Assembly (NCBI GenBank): GCA_016715425.1
Contig: JADKAC010000005.1
Location: 992,001 to 1,056,000, forward strand
Length of the DNA stretch: 64,000 bases
Direction of reading: 5' to 3'
DNA from: Bacteroidota bacterium
GTDB taxonomy: Bacteria > Bacteroidota > Bacteroidia > Chitinophagales > BACL12
The notes beneath the pieces were generated by a model. The model ran no database searches, was not told the DNA's origin, and was given only the letters and a program-made list of their open reading frames with translations. This document shows, piece by piece, positions 17,318 through 26,734 of the stretch (within the stretch, counting starts at the first letter, position 1; each line of letters starts with the position of its first letter). A program made the translations under genes and the position numbers.

Positions 17318-18460
17318 ATGATCAGAATCTTTGTTTTAGCTGTTGTAACTGCGTTGTTGTTTTCTTGTAATCCAAAAGAAAAAACAAATGATGCGGGCAT
17401 TGAACACTATAATAAAGATTCTGCTTTGCATTACGCTAAAGGATTTCTTATTCAGGAATATGCAGGTTGTAAAAAAGTTATTGTACGACATCCACAAGAC
17501 ACCACTAAAATATTAGCAACTTATATTCTAATACCAGAAGGAGTTGATACACCAAAGATTGCAGGTACTGATATTATATTCAGAATTCCACTAAAAAAAA
17601 TTGCTTGTGTATCAACAACACATGTTGGCATATTAGAGAAATTGAATCTTGTAAATTCAATTGTGGGTATATCCGGAACAAAATATATTTATGATGCACA
17701 TGTAAAAGAATTAATTGCCGATGGCAGAATTGCAGAACTTGGTATTGAAGGCTCTTTTGATTTTGAAAAAATAATCTCTTTGCAGCCCGATGCAATAATT
17801 ACCTACCAATATGATGACCCTGCGTATGATGCATTTGGAAAGTTTAATGCTGTCGGTTTAAAAACAATTTTAAACAATGAATATCTGGAATTAACACCTT
17901 TAGGTCAGGCGGAATGGATAAAATTTATTGCTTCTTTCTTTGATGTTTCTGAAATGGCGGATTCTGTTTTTAATGTAATTGAAAATTCATATCAGACAAT
18001 TAAAGAACAAGCAATTGCATTAGAAAATCAACCCACTGTTTTTACAGGTTTACCTTTTAAAGGAGAATGGACAGTGCCTGGTGGAAATAGTTTTGCAGCA
18101 ATCTATCTTGCTGATGCGGGAGCAAATTATTTATGGAAGGATGATAGTAGAACCGGAAATTTTCCGATTGCATTTGAACAGGTAATTGCTACGGCTTTGA
18201 GTGCGGAATATTGGCTGCATGCCGGTGCTTCTAAAACACTGAATGATATTGCAAAAGCCGATTCAAGATTAACATCTTTTGACGCATGGAAAACTGGTAA
18301 TGTATTTAATAATAACAAACGTGTAAACGAAAACGGCGGCAATGATTATTGGGAATCAGGTATTGTAAATCCAAATCTTGTTTTAAAAGATCTTGTAAAA
18401 ATTTTACATCCTGAATTATTTACATCCGATACATTAACCTACTATACACAATTAAAATAA
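17318..18460 (+). CDS. btuF: Cobalamin-type ABC transporter substrate-binding lipoprotein (BtuF-like)
   Basis: A 380-residue protein with the lipobox VVTALLFSCNP, so anchored in the inner membrane. It has the type III periplasmic binding fold, two lobes joined by a long helix: lobe 1 with IACVSTTHVGILEKLNLVNSIVGIS and EKIISLQPDAIITYQ, lobe 2 with VFTGLPFKGEWTVPGGNSFAA. The C-terminus (VNPNLVLKDLVKILHPEL) is typical of the FecB/BtuF group. It would deliver the ligand to the permease that starts two bases after its stop. Ligand assigned from the riboswitch; a siderophore would be the alternative. Confidence 0.85.
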   Translation: MIRIFVLAVVTALLFSCNPKEKTNDAGIEHYNKDSALHYAKGFLIQEYAGCKKVIVRHPQDTTKILATYILIPEGVDTPKIAGTDIIFRIPLKKIACVSTTHVGILEKLNLVNSIVGISGTKYIYDAHVKELIADGRIAELGIEGSFDFEKIISLQPDAIITYQYDDPAYDAFGKFNAVGLKTILNNEYLELTPLGQAEWIKFIASFFDVSEMADSVFNVIENSYQTIKEQAIALENQPTVFTGLPFKGEWTVPGGNSFAAIYLADAGANYLWKDDSRTGNFPIAFEQVIATALSAEYWLHAGASKTLNDIAKADSRLTSFDAWKTGNVFNNNKRVNENGGNDYWESGIVNPNLVLKDLVKILHPELFTSDTLTYYTQLK

Positions 18461-18461
18461 A

Positions 18462-19487
18462 ATGCATTCACGTAACAGAATAGCGCTGTTTGTTTTTCTG
18501 CTTATTGCTGTTGTAATATTGTTTGTTGTGGATGTTGCGATTGGTTCTGTTTATATTCCATTTTTGCAAATAATAAAAAGTATTTTCAGCAATGGAGAAA
18601 GTGCAATGGATATTATTGTTTTGCAATCTCGATTGCCAAGAGTAATTACTGCAATTCTTGTAGGCATGTCTTTACCAGTTGCCGGATTATTAATGCAAAC
18701 TTATTTTAAGAATCCAATTGCAGGTCCTGATATTTTGGGAATTACTTCGGGTGCAAGTTTAGCGGTTGCAATTTTTACAATGGGAGCAGGAATTTCTGTG
18801 GCTGGAATACTTCCGATAGGTGGAAGTGTCGGAATGATAATTTCCGGAATTGTGGGTTCAATGATAGTTTTATTTATTATGCTCGCAGTATCTAAAAAAA
18901 TATCGGACTCTGTTACTTTACTTGTATTTGGAATTATGTTGGGTATGGCGATTAGTGCATTCGTTGGTTTGTTGCAATATTTCAGCGAGAAGGAAGCTTT
19001 GAAAATATTTGTCTTGTGGAGCTTCGGAAGTTTAAGTGGTGTAACATGGTCGCAACTTTATCTTCTTGCACCAATAGTTATTATTTCTGTTGCACTTGCA
19101 TTCAGCACTGCAAAAAAATTAAACATGTTATTACCCGGTGAAACGTATGCAAAAAGTCTGGGATTAAACACAGGAAGAATTCGAATACTATTAATTGGTA
19201 TCACCGGATTATTAACAGGCGCAGTTACTGCTTTTTGTGGGCCAATTGCATTTATAGGAATTGCAATTCCGCATGTGGCTCGCATGTTATTTAAAACCAC
19301 TAATCATTTTATACTAATGCCTGCATGTGTGTTGTGTGGCATTATCAGCATGTTACTTTGCGATATGATTTCGCAAACACCGGGATATAATTTAGTGTTG
19401 CCAATTAATACGGTTACCGCCTTGTTAGGTGCGCCTTTTGTTATTTTTATTTTAATGCAGAACAATAAATTTCAACGCTATTTTTAA
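18462..19487 (+). CDS. btuC: FecCD-family ABC permease (BtuC-like)
   Basis: A 341-residue inner-membrane permease with about ten spans. Family motifs: LPRVITAILVGMSLPVAGLLMQ, NPIAGPDILGITSGASLA, LGLNTGRIRILLIG and GPIAFIGIAIPHVARML (the segment that touches the ATPase). It moves the ligand across the inner membrane in the BtuCDF complex. The start ATG lies one base after the upstream stop, and the stop overlaps the ATPase start (TAATG), so translation is coupled. Confidence 0.9.
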   Translation: MHSRNRIALFVFLLIAVVILFVVDVAIGSVYIPFLQIIKSIFSNGESAMDIIVLQSRLPRVITAILVGMSLPVAGLLMQTYFKNPIAGPDILGITSGASLAVAIFTMGAGISVAGILPIGGSVGMIISGIVGSMIVLFIMLAVSKKISDSVTLLVFGIMLGMAISAFVGLLQYFSEKEALKIFVLWSFGSLSGVTWSQLYLLAPIVIISVALAFSTAKKLNMLLPGETYAKSLGLNTGRIRILLIGITGLLTGAVTAFCGPIAFIGIAIPHVARMLFKTTNHFILMPACVLCGIISMLLCDMISQTPGYNLVLPINTVTALLGAPFVIFILMQNNKFQRYF

Positions 19488-20278
19488 TGCAGAAAGAAAT
19501 ATCAAATTATATTTTGCAATTACATGAAGTTGCTATTGGCTATCCCAATAAAATATTACATTCAAATATTACTGCACGATTTAATAAAGGAGAAATAATT
19601 GCTGTTCTTGGTCGGAATGGTTCAGGTAAATCCACTTTGTTGAGATGCATTTCCGGATTGCAAAAACAGTTAGAAGGAGAGGTTATATTGTATGATAAAA
19701 ATTTATTGGAATATAGTCGACAGGAAATAAGCAGATTAATTAGCATCGTACTTTCTGATAACCGGAAATATGCTGGCATGTTAACGGTTCAGGAAATTTT
19801 CGAATTAAGTCGTGCACCTCATACCGGTTGGATGCATAAAATAGAAAATAAAGACATAGAAATTATTGAAGAAGCATTAACATTTTTTAAAATAACTGCA
19901 TTTGCAAACAGAAGATTATTTACTCTCAGCGATGGTGAATTACAAACAATAATGATTGCAAGAGCTTTTGTGCAGGATACATATATTATTGCATTGGATG
20001 AACCAACTTCGCATCTCGATATATTTAATCAGGCGGATATATTTAATCAATTGAAGTTGTTGGCAAAACAATTTGGCAAAACAATTATAATAGCAACACA
20101 TGCTATTGAGCAAAGTCTGCAAATTGCCGATACATTATTGTTATTGGATAATAGTAATAATCATTTAATTGGTAAGAAGGAATTTATAGTTAGCAATGGT
20201 GGAATTCAACAATTTTTTTCTTCTCCGAACTTTGAATTTGATACTTATACTATGAAGTTTTATCAAAAGGAAAATTAA
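19487..20278 (+). CDS. btuD: ABC transporter ATPase of the B12 importer (BtuD-like)
   Basis: A 263-residue ATPase: Walker A GRNGSGKST (about residues 43-51), Q-loop near SIVLSDNRK, signature LSDGELQ (the usual form is LSGGE, so Asp replaces the first Gly), Walker B YIIALDEPTSHLD and the switch His in IIATHAIEQ. It powers the FecCD permease. The start overlaps the permease stop. Last gene of the operon; its end overlaps the convergent methyltransferase by four bases, so no separate terminator is present. Confidence 0.9.
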   Translation: MQKEISNYILQLHEVAIGYPNKILHSNITARFNKGEIIAVLGRNGSGKSTLLRCISGLQKQLEGEVILYDKNLLEYSRQEISRLISIVLSDNRKYAGMLTVQEIFELSRAPHTGWMHKIENKDIEIIEEALTFFKITAFANRRLFTLSDGELQTIMIARAFVQDTYIIALDEPTSHLDIFNQADIFNQLKLLAKQFGKTIIIATHAIEQSLQIADTLLLLDNSNNHLIGKKEFIVSNGGIQQFFSSPNFEFDTYTMKFYQKEN

Positions 20279-20862
20279 GTTTTTAATACATACATCACCT
20301 GACGGAAAACACCAAGTACATTTCTGAATTGTACATGTTCAATAGTAAGATTATTCTTTTGAAAAATTGACCGCCATTCTGCATCAGTATGATTTGTATG
20401 CGGACAAGGAGAATATCCAAAGTTGACAATGCTATCTGTTGTTTTCGTAGCATATTCTTGCAAAACATTGGAATATACATCTTCAATAATAACAAGACGT
20501 TTGCACACTCTTGCACTTTCCTTCAAAACTTCTTCATAATTTTTTACATGATGAAGAACAGTTAATAATAGCCCATAATCAAAGGATGCATTTTCAAAAG
20601 GCATTTGAATTCCATCATAAACAATTGGTTCTGTTTCAGGATGATAATTTCCTTTTATTATATCGAGAGGAGTTACATTAAAATTTTTTTGTCTGAGTAA
20701 ATATGTGAGTAATCCACCACCTGAACCAATATCAAGTATGTTAGAATTTTCTTTAATGAAAGGAAGAAAGAATTGAATTTTTTTTTCCGTTAATGCATGA
20801 CCTCCGGAATTAAAATACCACTTACGTAAAGCAGGAATTTTTTGAATTGCGAATAATAACAT
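20275..20862 (-). CDS. Class I SAM-dependent methyltransferase
   Basis: A 195-residue Rossmann methyltransferase: motif I ILDIGSGGGLLTYLL (about 39-53), the acidic residue after strand 2 (VTPLDI), FENASFDYGLLLTVLHHV (motif IV region) and ESARVCKRLVIIEDV. This is the Methyltransf_11 pattern acting on small molecules, lipids or quinones; the acceptor is unknown. It lies six bases after msrB on the same strand and is probably co-transcribed with it. Confidence 0.86.
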   Translation of the reverse strand: MLLFAIQKIPALRKWYFNSGGHALTEKKIQFFLPFIKENSNILDIGSGGGLLTYLLRQKNFNVTPLDIIKGNYHPETEPIVYDGIQMPFENASFDYGLLLTVLHHVKNYEEVLKESARVCKRLVIIEDVYSNVLQEYATKTTDSIVNFGYSPCPHTNHTDAEWRSIFQKNNLTIEHVQFRNVLGVFRQVMYVLKT

Positions 20863-20868
20863 TCAATA

Positions 20869-21420
20869 TTACTCTTCAAAGTGGAGAGCAGCACCGTTAA
20901 TGCAATATCTTAATCCGGTAGGCTGGCTTGGGGCATCATTAAAAACGTGACCCATGTGTCCACCACATCTTGCACAGTGCACTTCTTTATATTCATAGCC
21001 CATATCATTTTCTGCTACAGAGCCTAAATTTTTATCATTTATTGGTTGATAAAAACTTGGCCATCCTGTACCTGAATCGAATTTTGTATCAGAAGAAAAC
21101 AAGGGTAAACCACATGCGATGCAATAATATACACCTTTCTTTTTATTGTCATTTAAGGGATTGGTAAAAGCTCTTTCTGTGCCTTCCTGACGAGTGATAT
21201 AATATGCTTCCGGAGTTAATTCAGCTTTCCATTCTGCATCTGATTTTGTAATTGTATTTCCATCAAATACTTCATTGGGATTTCCAATATTTACAGCAAC
21301 TACTGAAGTGGGTTTGGAAGAATCTGATGTGGTTGTTTGAGATTGTCCGCATGCAAATAAAAATAGCATTGCAAAGGACATTACGATTGTTAATTGATAT
21401 GTACGCATAATTTTGATCAT
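20869..21420 (-). CDS. msrB: Peptide-methionine (R)-S-oxide reductase MsrB, lipoprotein
   Basis: Reduces the R-epimer of methionine sulfoxide in proteins. The lipobox MLFLFACGQ and a Ser/Thr linker (residues 25-60) put it in the envelope. The SelR domain (about 62-183) has NDNKKKGVYYCIACGLPLF and CARCGGHMGHVF, giving the zinc-binding CxxC pairs, GTGWPSFY, and the catalytic Cys in LRYCINGAALHFE. No MsrA is fused or adjacent. It forms an operon with the methyltransferase six bases downstream. Confidence 0.95.
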   Translation of the reverse strand: MIKIMRTYQLTIVMSFAMLFLFACGQSQTTTSDSSKPTSVVAVNIGNPNEVFDGNTITKSDAEWKAELTPEAYYITRQEGTERAFTNPLNDNKKKGVYYCIACGLPLFSSDTKFDSGTGWPSFYQPINDKNLGSVAENDMGYEYKEVHCARCGGHMGHVFNDAPSQPTGLRYCINGAALHFEE

Positions 21421-21503
21421 TTAATAAAACTAATAAAACATACGCATAACATTTAAGTTTAGTTTTTTAAAAGAAACCATTAATGATATTTAACTTCGCC
21501 ATT

Positions 21504-21860
21504 ATGAAATTAGAATTTATTTTAAATGTGCAAGCCCGATTCCTGGAAAAGGGAACCAATAAGCCACTCAGCGGAAAAGAATATATATGCAAACTGTTTG
21601 ATTATGATATTCTTAAAAATGATTTTTTAGGAGAAGCACATCCGGATAACACAGGGTTGGTGCATTTTTCAGTTGATCCTAAATCCTTTAGAGATTTTAA
21701 TAATTTAATAGATAAATATCCGGATCTTTTTATTGAAGTTGAATACGAAGAAGAATTATTGTTTGCAACTCCTATTGCAAAAAATGCTAAAGTATTGGAA
21801 GGTGGAACCTTTGATATAAAAGAAGGTGAAGTGATTGATCTCGGTACTTTTTTAGTTTAA
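21504..21860 (+). CDS. Hypothetical small beta-rich protein
   Basis: A 118-residue protein from the ATG of MKLEFILNVQARF. An ATG at 21483 would add seven residues but lies before a TAACTTCG sequence (21491-21498) that resembles a -7 element, so the shorter form is preferred. It starts with beta strands (LEFILNVQARFLEKGTNKPLSG) and contains TGLVHFSVDP, resembling a transthyretin-like or C2-like sandwich. No leader, so probably cytoplasmic. Its end overlaps the convergent MFS gene by nine bases. Function unknown. Confidence 0.65.
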   Translation: MKLEFILNVQARFLEKGTNKPLSGKEYICKLFDYDILKNDFLGEAHPDNTGLVHFSVDPKSFRDFNNLIDKYPDLFIEVEYEEELLFATPIAKNAKVLEGGTFDIKEGEVIDLGTFLV

Positions 21861-23093
21861 ATATATTTTATCCGCATTTAATGTAATGCGTTTGCGTTCT
21901 CTTTTATCAATCAGAAAAAAGAGGATAGCAGTTATTAGTGTAGATGCGCTTACTATCCACCATAGTATATTGTAATTCCAGCGGCTAATAATTAATGTAC
22001 TTAGATATGGTGAAATAATAAAAGCCATTGACCAAGCCAGTGTATATATTCCTACATAATTACCACGGGTTTTATCAGAGCCACGATGTACGGCAAAAGA
22101 AACCATAAATGGCATTGCAAACATTTCAGCAAAACTTAATATTGCCATTGCAATAAATAACATCGCAATTGTTGGGAAAATATTAATCAGCATAAATGAA
22201 ACGGCAAGTAGAAATGTTCCAAAAACAATGAGAGTAGTGGGTCGGAATTTTTTTTCGATACTATATACCAAAATCATTTCAAACAGAAATACTATAAATC
22301 CATTAAAACCAATCAACAATCCAATCATGCTTTCATGCATTTGAAACACACTGCGATAATACAAGGGCAATCCACTAAATATTTGAAGAAATGCAATTGC
22401 AAAAAAACCACACAACACAGCGAAACCTAAAAAATAACTATCATGCCATGGGCTTTTATGATTTGAAGTAATCATCTCTTTATCTTTTGTAATTGGCTGT
22501 GGGTTTTGTTTTCTATTGCGGAAATAAAAATAGAAAACAATGCCAGCTATTATACAAGTACATCCATCAATTATAAATAATAAATTATAAGAATACGCAG
22601 CTAAAAATCCACCGAAGGCAGGACCTAAAGCGAATCCAAGATTTAAGGCCATTCGGTTTAATGAAAAGGACCGTGTAAAATTTTCTGGTTTTGAATACAT
22701 AGAAACAGAAGATGTATTTGCAGGGCGCAACATATCCGTGAGTATAGCGGCGAAAAATAATCCGGCGGAAAGCAGAATAAAAGTTTTTAAAAACATAAGT
22801 AAAATAATCATTGCTCCACCTCCAACTAAACTGATTATCTGCACTTTAAAAGCACCTATTTTATCTGTGAGAATTCCGCCGGTATATGAGCCAATCATTG
22901 AACCTGCACCGAAGCAACTTAGAATTATACCTGCATGTTGCACATCCAATCCAAGATCACTTGTAATATATACACTTAGAAAGGGTAATACCATGGCACC
23001 ACTTCGATTAATCAGTTGAATAATTGCCAGCATCCAGGCAGGTTGAGATAAGCCTCCATACGCATTTTTATAAAGTGTAACTATTTTTTTCAA
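21852..23093 (-). CDS. Major facilitator superfamily transporter
   Basis: A 413-residue protein with twelve predicted membrane spans. The loop 2-3 motif is GGILTDKIGAFKV (MFS motif G-x-x-x-D-x-x-G), with RPANTSSVSMYSKPENFTRSFS after span 4 and a cytoplasmic centre around NRKQNPQPITKDKEM. The second half repeats the first. This pattern suits the drug:H+ antiporter type, but the substrate cannot be told. Monocistronic. Confidence 0.88.
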   Translation of the reverse strand: MKKIVTLYKNAYGGLSQPAWMLAIIQLINRSGAMVLPFLSVYITSDLGLDVQHAGIILSCFGAGSMIGSYTGGILTDKIGAFKVQIISLVGGGAMIILLMFLKTFILLSAGLFFAAILTDMLRPANTSSVSMYSKPENFTRSFSLNRMALNLGFALGPAFGGFLAAYSYNLLFIIDGCTCIIAGIVFYFYFRNRKQNPQPITKDKEMITSNHKSPWHDSYFLGFAVLCGFFAIAFLQIFSGLPLYYRSVFQMHESMIGLLIGFNGFIVFLFEMILVYSIEKKFRPTTLIVFGTFLLAVSFMLINIFPTIAMLFIAMAILSFAEMFAMPFMVSFAVHRGSDKTRGNYVGIYTLAWSMAFIISPYLSTLIISRWNYNILWWIVSASTLITAILFFLIDKRERKRITLNADKIYLN

Positions 23094-23265
23094 CTGTTGG
23101 GTTTAATTGATATTTAATTCTATTTAGAAAGCAGAATCTAAAATTATTCAATTTATTTCATCGTATTTTTTCAAATAGTTCATTATTTATTTTATGTAAC
23201 TATACAAAGCAATTATTAATTACGAGGTGTTAAGGTTTTATGACTGATGTAAAATTTAAGGTGGT

Positions 23266-23273
23266 TATCTTTG
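23266..23273 (+). promoter_or_regulatory. -7 promoter element of the PNGase F-like gene
   Basis: TATCTTTG followed by GCGC, 19 bases before the ATG; fits TAnnTTTG. Confidence 0.5.
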
Positions 23274-23292
23274 GCGCAAATACCGATTTAAT

Positions 23293-26200
23293 ATGAAAAG
23301 TTTTATTCAATACATTCTCATTAGTTTTTTATTTATTTCTACTCAATTATTTGCAAGTCCGGGCGATACTATTAAAGTTCAAACATTCACTTTTGGATCA
23401 ACTCAAGATGCATGGTTTAATCTTCCCTCTGCTGATGTGGATGTAGAAAAAATTCTGATGAAATATACGTTGAAATGTAATCCTGCTCAATCTCCCGCAT
23501 GTGGTGAATGGGATTATCTCACTTATACTTATTTATTTGATCATACAGGTGTATTAGATAGCACATTACTTACGCATTCAAATTTTGAAGTGAATGGAAC
23601 TTCACCAGATACTTTAGATTATTCTGCAACTCCAACTTATATTTATCAACCCAAATGGTTGTATTCAATTGTATATGATGCTGTAACAAGTCTTGAAGCT
23701 TTTCAAATAGGAGATGGGGTATTGAATACTAGTTTTCCAATGGGTAGCAGTGAGCCAAGAAGTAAAACACAATTCATTTGGTCGGCTACGGAAATGATGG
23801 ATGCAGGAATGATTGCAGGTGATTTAACAGGGTTGAGATTTTATATTGAAACACCTGGAAGTGAGTTACATGATTTTCGTATTGCAATTGCAAACACATT
23901 AGATACTGAAGTGGATTCTGTATTTGCTGATTTAGATTTTACTGAAGTATTTCATAATAATATTACACCAATTGCATCGGGATGGATTTCAATTCCATTT
24001 TTACATTCCTTCAACTGGGATGGCACTTCTAATATTTGTGTTCAAATTACTTTTGATAATAATTCTACCGGAATAAATACAGTTTTAAGAGCCTCTGATA
24101 TTGCTTTAGAAAGAAGCATTTATTCAACAGGCGCCGATAAATATTTAGACGTTGCTCAACCTTTTTATTCTGATGTAAATGGGTTTCCATTAAACATGTT
24201 ATCTGATGCTGTTACTGTTTCATGGTGGAGTTATGGTGACCCGGAATTTCAACCGCAAAATGGTACCACGTTCGAAGTATATAATAATTTGGGTAATCGT
24301 GTTTTAAATGTGCATGGTCCATGGAGTGATGGTAATTTTTATTGGGATGCAGGTGCTTCCGGAAGTAGTTATGATCGCATTTATAAAAATGCACCGGCTT
24401 CTGATTATGAAGGCACATGGACGCATTGGGCATTTACAAAAGATGCTGTTGCAGGTGTGATGAAAATTTATAAGAATGGTGTTGAATGGCATTCCGGTAC
24501 AGGAAAATCTTACACCATGGAGAACGCAGAAAAAATGCGGATAGGAAAAGGTCTTTGGGGTGGTTCGGAATCTTATTATGGAATGTTAAATGAATTTGCT
24601 GTTTGGGATGTGTCAATGGATGTTGCTACTATTCAGCAATACATGAATAAAAATATTGATGCTTCTCATCCATTTTATGATGATTTAAAATTGTATTACA
24701 GTTTTGATAATGCAGATGGTATAGATGTAAATGATGATTCGGAAGGTGATGCGCAATTAATAAATTTTGGAACACAAGTGCGTTTACTTCCTGCGCAATC
24801 TTTATATCGCAATACAAATACAAGTACACTACGTCCTGATGTTATTTGGGAGCAAGGAATTTTTACAAGTCATATTGATTCTGTTTTAGTGATGGATACA
24901 ATTGCAAATGATGCAATGACTATTGTGCTATTTGATCCTGCTTCTCCTACAATGGGAATTGATACTTTTCAAGTTTGGCCGGGAGATTTTTACAATTATA
25001 ATTATGCATCAGATGGAACATTATTAGATTCTCTTTATGTGGCAAACACCGATGTGATGTATAAAGAATTGTATGAATATTATAGTCCACCATTCGAAGT
25101 AATTGATCGTTATGAATTGGCAAGATATATTACACCTTATGGTATCGGATTAGATTTAGGTGATGGTTTTACATGGACTTTTGATGTGAGTGATTATCGC
25201 ACTTTATTACAAGACACTGTGCATTTAGTTGCAGGTAATTGGCAGGAATTACTTTCCTTAGAATTGTGGTTTATTGAAGGTACACCACCTCGTGAACCAT
25301 TATCGGTTACAAATTTATGGACAGGTTATAAACCTTATGATAGTGATGAATCTTTTGATGCAAGTACACCACCAGTAGAAATTACTATTCCTGCAAATGC
25401 AATTAATAGTAGAATTAAAGTGCGAGTTACAGGTCATGGTTTTGGTGGTAATTTAAATTGTGCTGAGTTCTGCGCTATGGATCATTATTTTAAAGTGGAT
25501 GGAGAAACAACCTGGACAAAAAATGTGTGGAGAGATAACTGCGATGTAAATCCTGTGTATCCGCAAGGTGGAACCTGGGTTTATGATCGTGCGAATTGGT
25601 GTCCGGGTGCTGAAGTAGAAACGTATGATTTTGAACTTACAGATTTTGTAGAACCGGGAGGCACTTATTCATTTGATTATGCAGCACAAGATTATTTATG
25701 GAATGGAGGTGGTTCATTTCCTTATTATCAAACTGAAGTGCAATTAATTACTTATGCTGCTCCTTCATTTGTTGTGGATGCAGCTGTTATGGATATTGTT
25801 GCGCCGGGAAAAGATCCGATGTGGAGCCGTAAAAATCCTATTTGTAATAATCCGATTATCAGAATTCAAAATACAGGATCGCAACCTCTAACTTCTTTAA
25901 CTATAGAATATGGAATGAATGATCCTTCTGGAAGTATACCAGTTACAACATATAGCTGGACAGGAAATTTAAATATTATGGAGTGGGAGGAAATTCAATT
26001 ACCGGATTATGCATGGAGTACAAGTGGAGAATTTAAAGTAGAAATCAGTGAGCCAAATGGCGTTGCAGATCCTTATGTTTATAATAATACAATGATTACG
26101 CAAGTGGATATACCTGCTATGGTTCCCAATTCAATTATTCTTGAATTTAAAACTAATACCAAGCCTAATGAAAATGATTTGTTTCTATATAATTCTGCAG

Positions 26201-26724
26201 GAGAAGAAATTTTTTCAAGAACTACATTTACTGCAAATACTATTTATAAAGACACCATTATTCTTGAAGATGATTGCTATGAATTATATCTGTGGGATTC
26301 TGATGGTGATGGAATTTCATGGTGGGCAAATTCGGATGGTATAGGATATTTTAGAATGCGTGATGGAAATACCAATGCAATTATTAAAAATTATCAAGCT
26401 GACTTTGGGGGATTAATTTACCAGCAATTTACCGTTGGAAATTATGTAGATATAAATGCATTAACGGCATTAAATGAAAGTGTAAAAGTATTTCCTAATC
26501 CTGCAACTGATATGGTGAATTTTCAATTGCAATTAACAAATGCTGAACCGGTGGTTATGCATATTTATAATTTTGATGGGAAATTGGTTTACAGCGAAAC
26601 AAAGAATATGCAAAATGCGCAAACAATAGCAATGGATGTTTCCTCTTTTTCCGCAGGATTATATGTAGCTGTATTTATTTCAGGAAATACAATGCTGAAA
26701 ACACCTTTTATAGTGGAGCATTAA
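23293..26724 (+). CDS. T9SS-secreted peptide-N-glycosidase F-like protein with LamG domain
   Basis: A 1143-residue exported protein. Order: signal peptide (FIQYILISFLFISTQLFA); PNGase F-like N-terminal part (KYTLKCNPAQSPACGEWDYL, about 53-72); a LamG/concanavalin-like insert (about 290-460, VSWWSYGDPEFQPQNGTTFEV to EFAVWDVSMDVATI); the main PNGase F jelly rolls (about 510-835, with ELARYITPYGIGLDL, HLVAGNWQELLSLELWFIEG and NPVYPQGGTWVYDRANWCPG); a CARDB-like domain (about 840-960); and a T9SS sorting domain (VFPNPATDMVNFQL to the end). PNGase F removes N-glycans from glycoproteins. Enzyme activity here is not proven, since the catalytic acids were not aligned. Confidence 0.82.
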   Translation: MKSFIQYILISFLFISTQLFASPGDTIKVQTFTFGSTQDAWFNLPSADVDVEKILMKYTLKCNPAQSPACGEWDYLTYTYLFDHTGVLDSTLLTHSNFEVNGTSPDTLDYSATPTYIYQPKWLYSIVYDAVTSLEAFQIGDGVLNTSFPMGSSEPRSKTQFIWSATEMMDAGMIAGDLTGLRFYIETPGSELHDFRIAIANTLDTEVDSVFADLDFTEVFHNNITPIASGWISIPFLHSFNWDGTSNICVQITFDNNSTGINTVLRASDIALERSIYSTGADKYLDVAQPFYSDVNGFPLNMLSDAVTVSWWSYGDPEFQPQNGTTFEVYNNLGNRVLNVHGPWSDGNFYWDAGASGSSYDRIYKNAPASDYEGTWTHWAFTKDAVAGVMKIYKNGVEWHSGTGKSYTMENAEKMRIGKGLWGGSESYYGMLNEFAVWDVSMDVATIQQYMNKNIDASHPFYDDLKLYYSFDNADGIDVNDDSEGDAQLINFGTQVRLLPAQSLYRNTNTSTLRPDVIWEQGIFTSHIDSVLVMDTIANDAMTIVLFDPASPTMGIDTFQVWPGDFYNYNYASDGTLLDSLYVANTDVMYKELYEYYSPPFEVIDRYELARYITPYGIGLDLGDGFTWTFDVSDYRTLLQDTVHLVAGNWQELLSLELWFIEGTPPREPLSVTNLWTGYKPYDSDESFDASTPPVEITIPANAINSRIKVRVTGHGFGGNLNCAEFCAMDHYFKVDGETTWTKNVWRDNCDVNPVYPQGGTWVYDRANWCPGAEVETYDFELTDFVEPGGTYSFDYAAQDYLWNGGGSFPYYQTEVQLITYAAPSFVVDAAVMDIVAPGKDPMWSRKNPICNNPIIRIQNTGSQPLTSLTIEYGMNDPSGSIPVTTYSWTGNLNIMEWEEIQLPDYAWSTSGEFKVEISEPNGVADPYVYNNTMITQVDIPAMVPNSIILEFKTNTKPNENDLFLYNSAGEEIFSRTTFTANTIYKDTIILEDDCYELYLWDSDGDGISWWANSDGIGYFRMRDGNTNAIIKNYQADFGGLIYQQFTVGNYVDINALTALNESVKVFPNPATDMVNFQLQLTNAEPVVMHIYNFDGKLVYSETKNMQNAQTIAMDVSSFSAGLYVAVFISGNTMLKTPFIVEH

Positions 26725-26734
26725 ACTGCAATAA

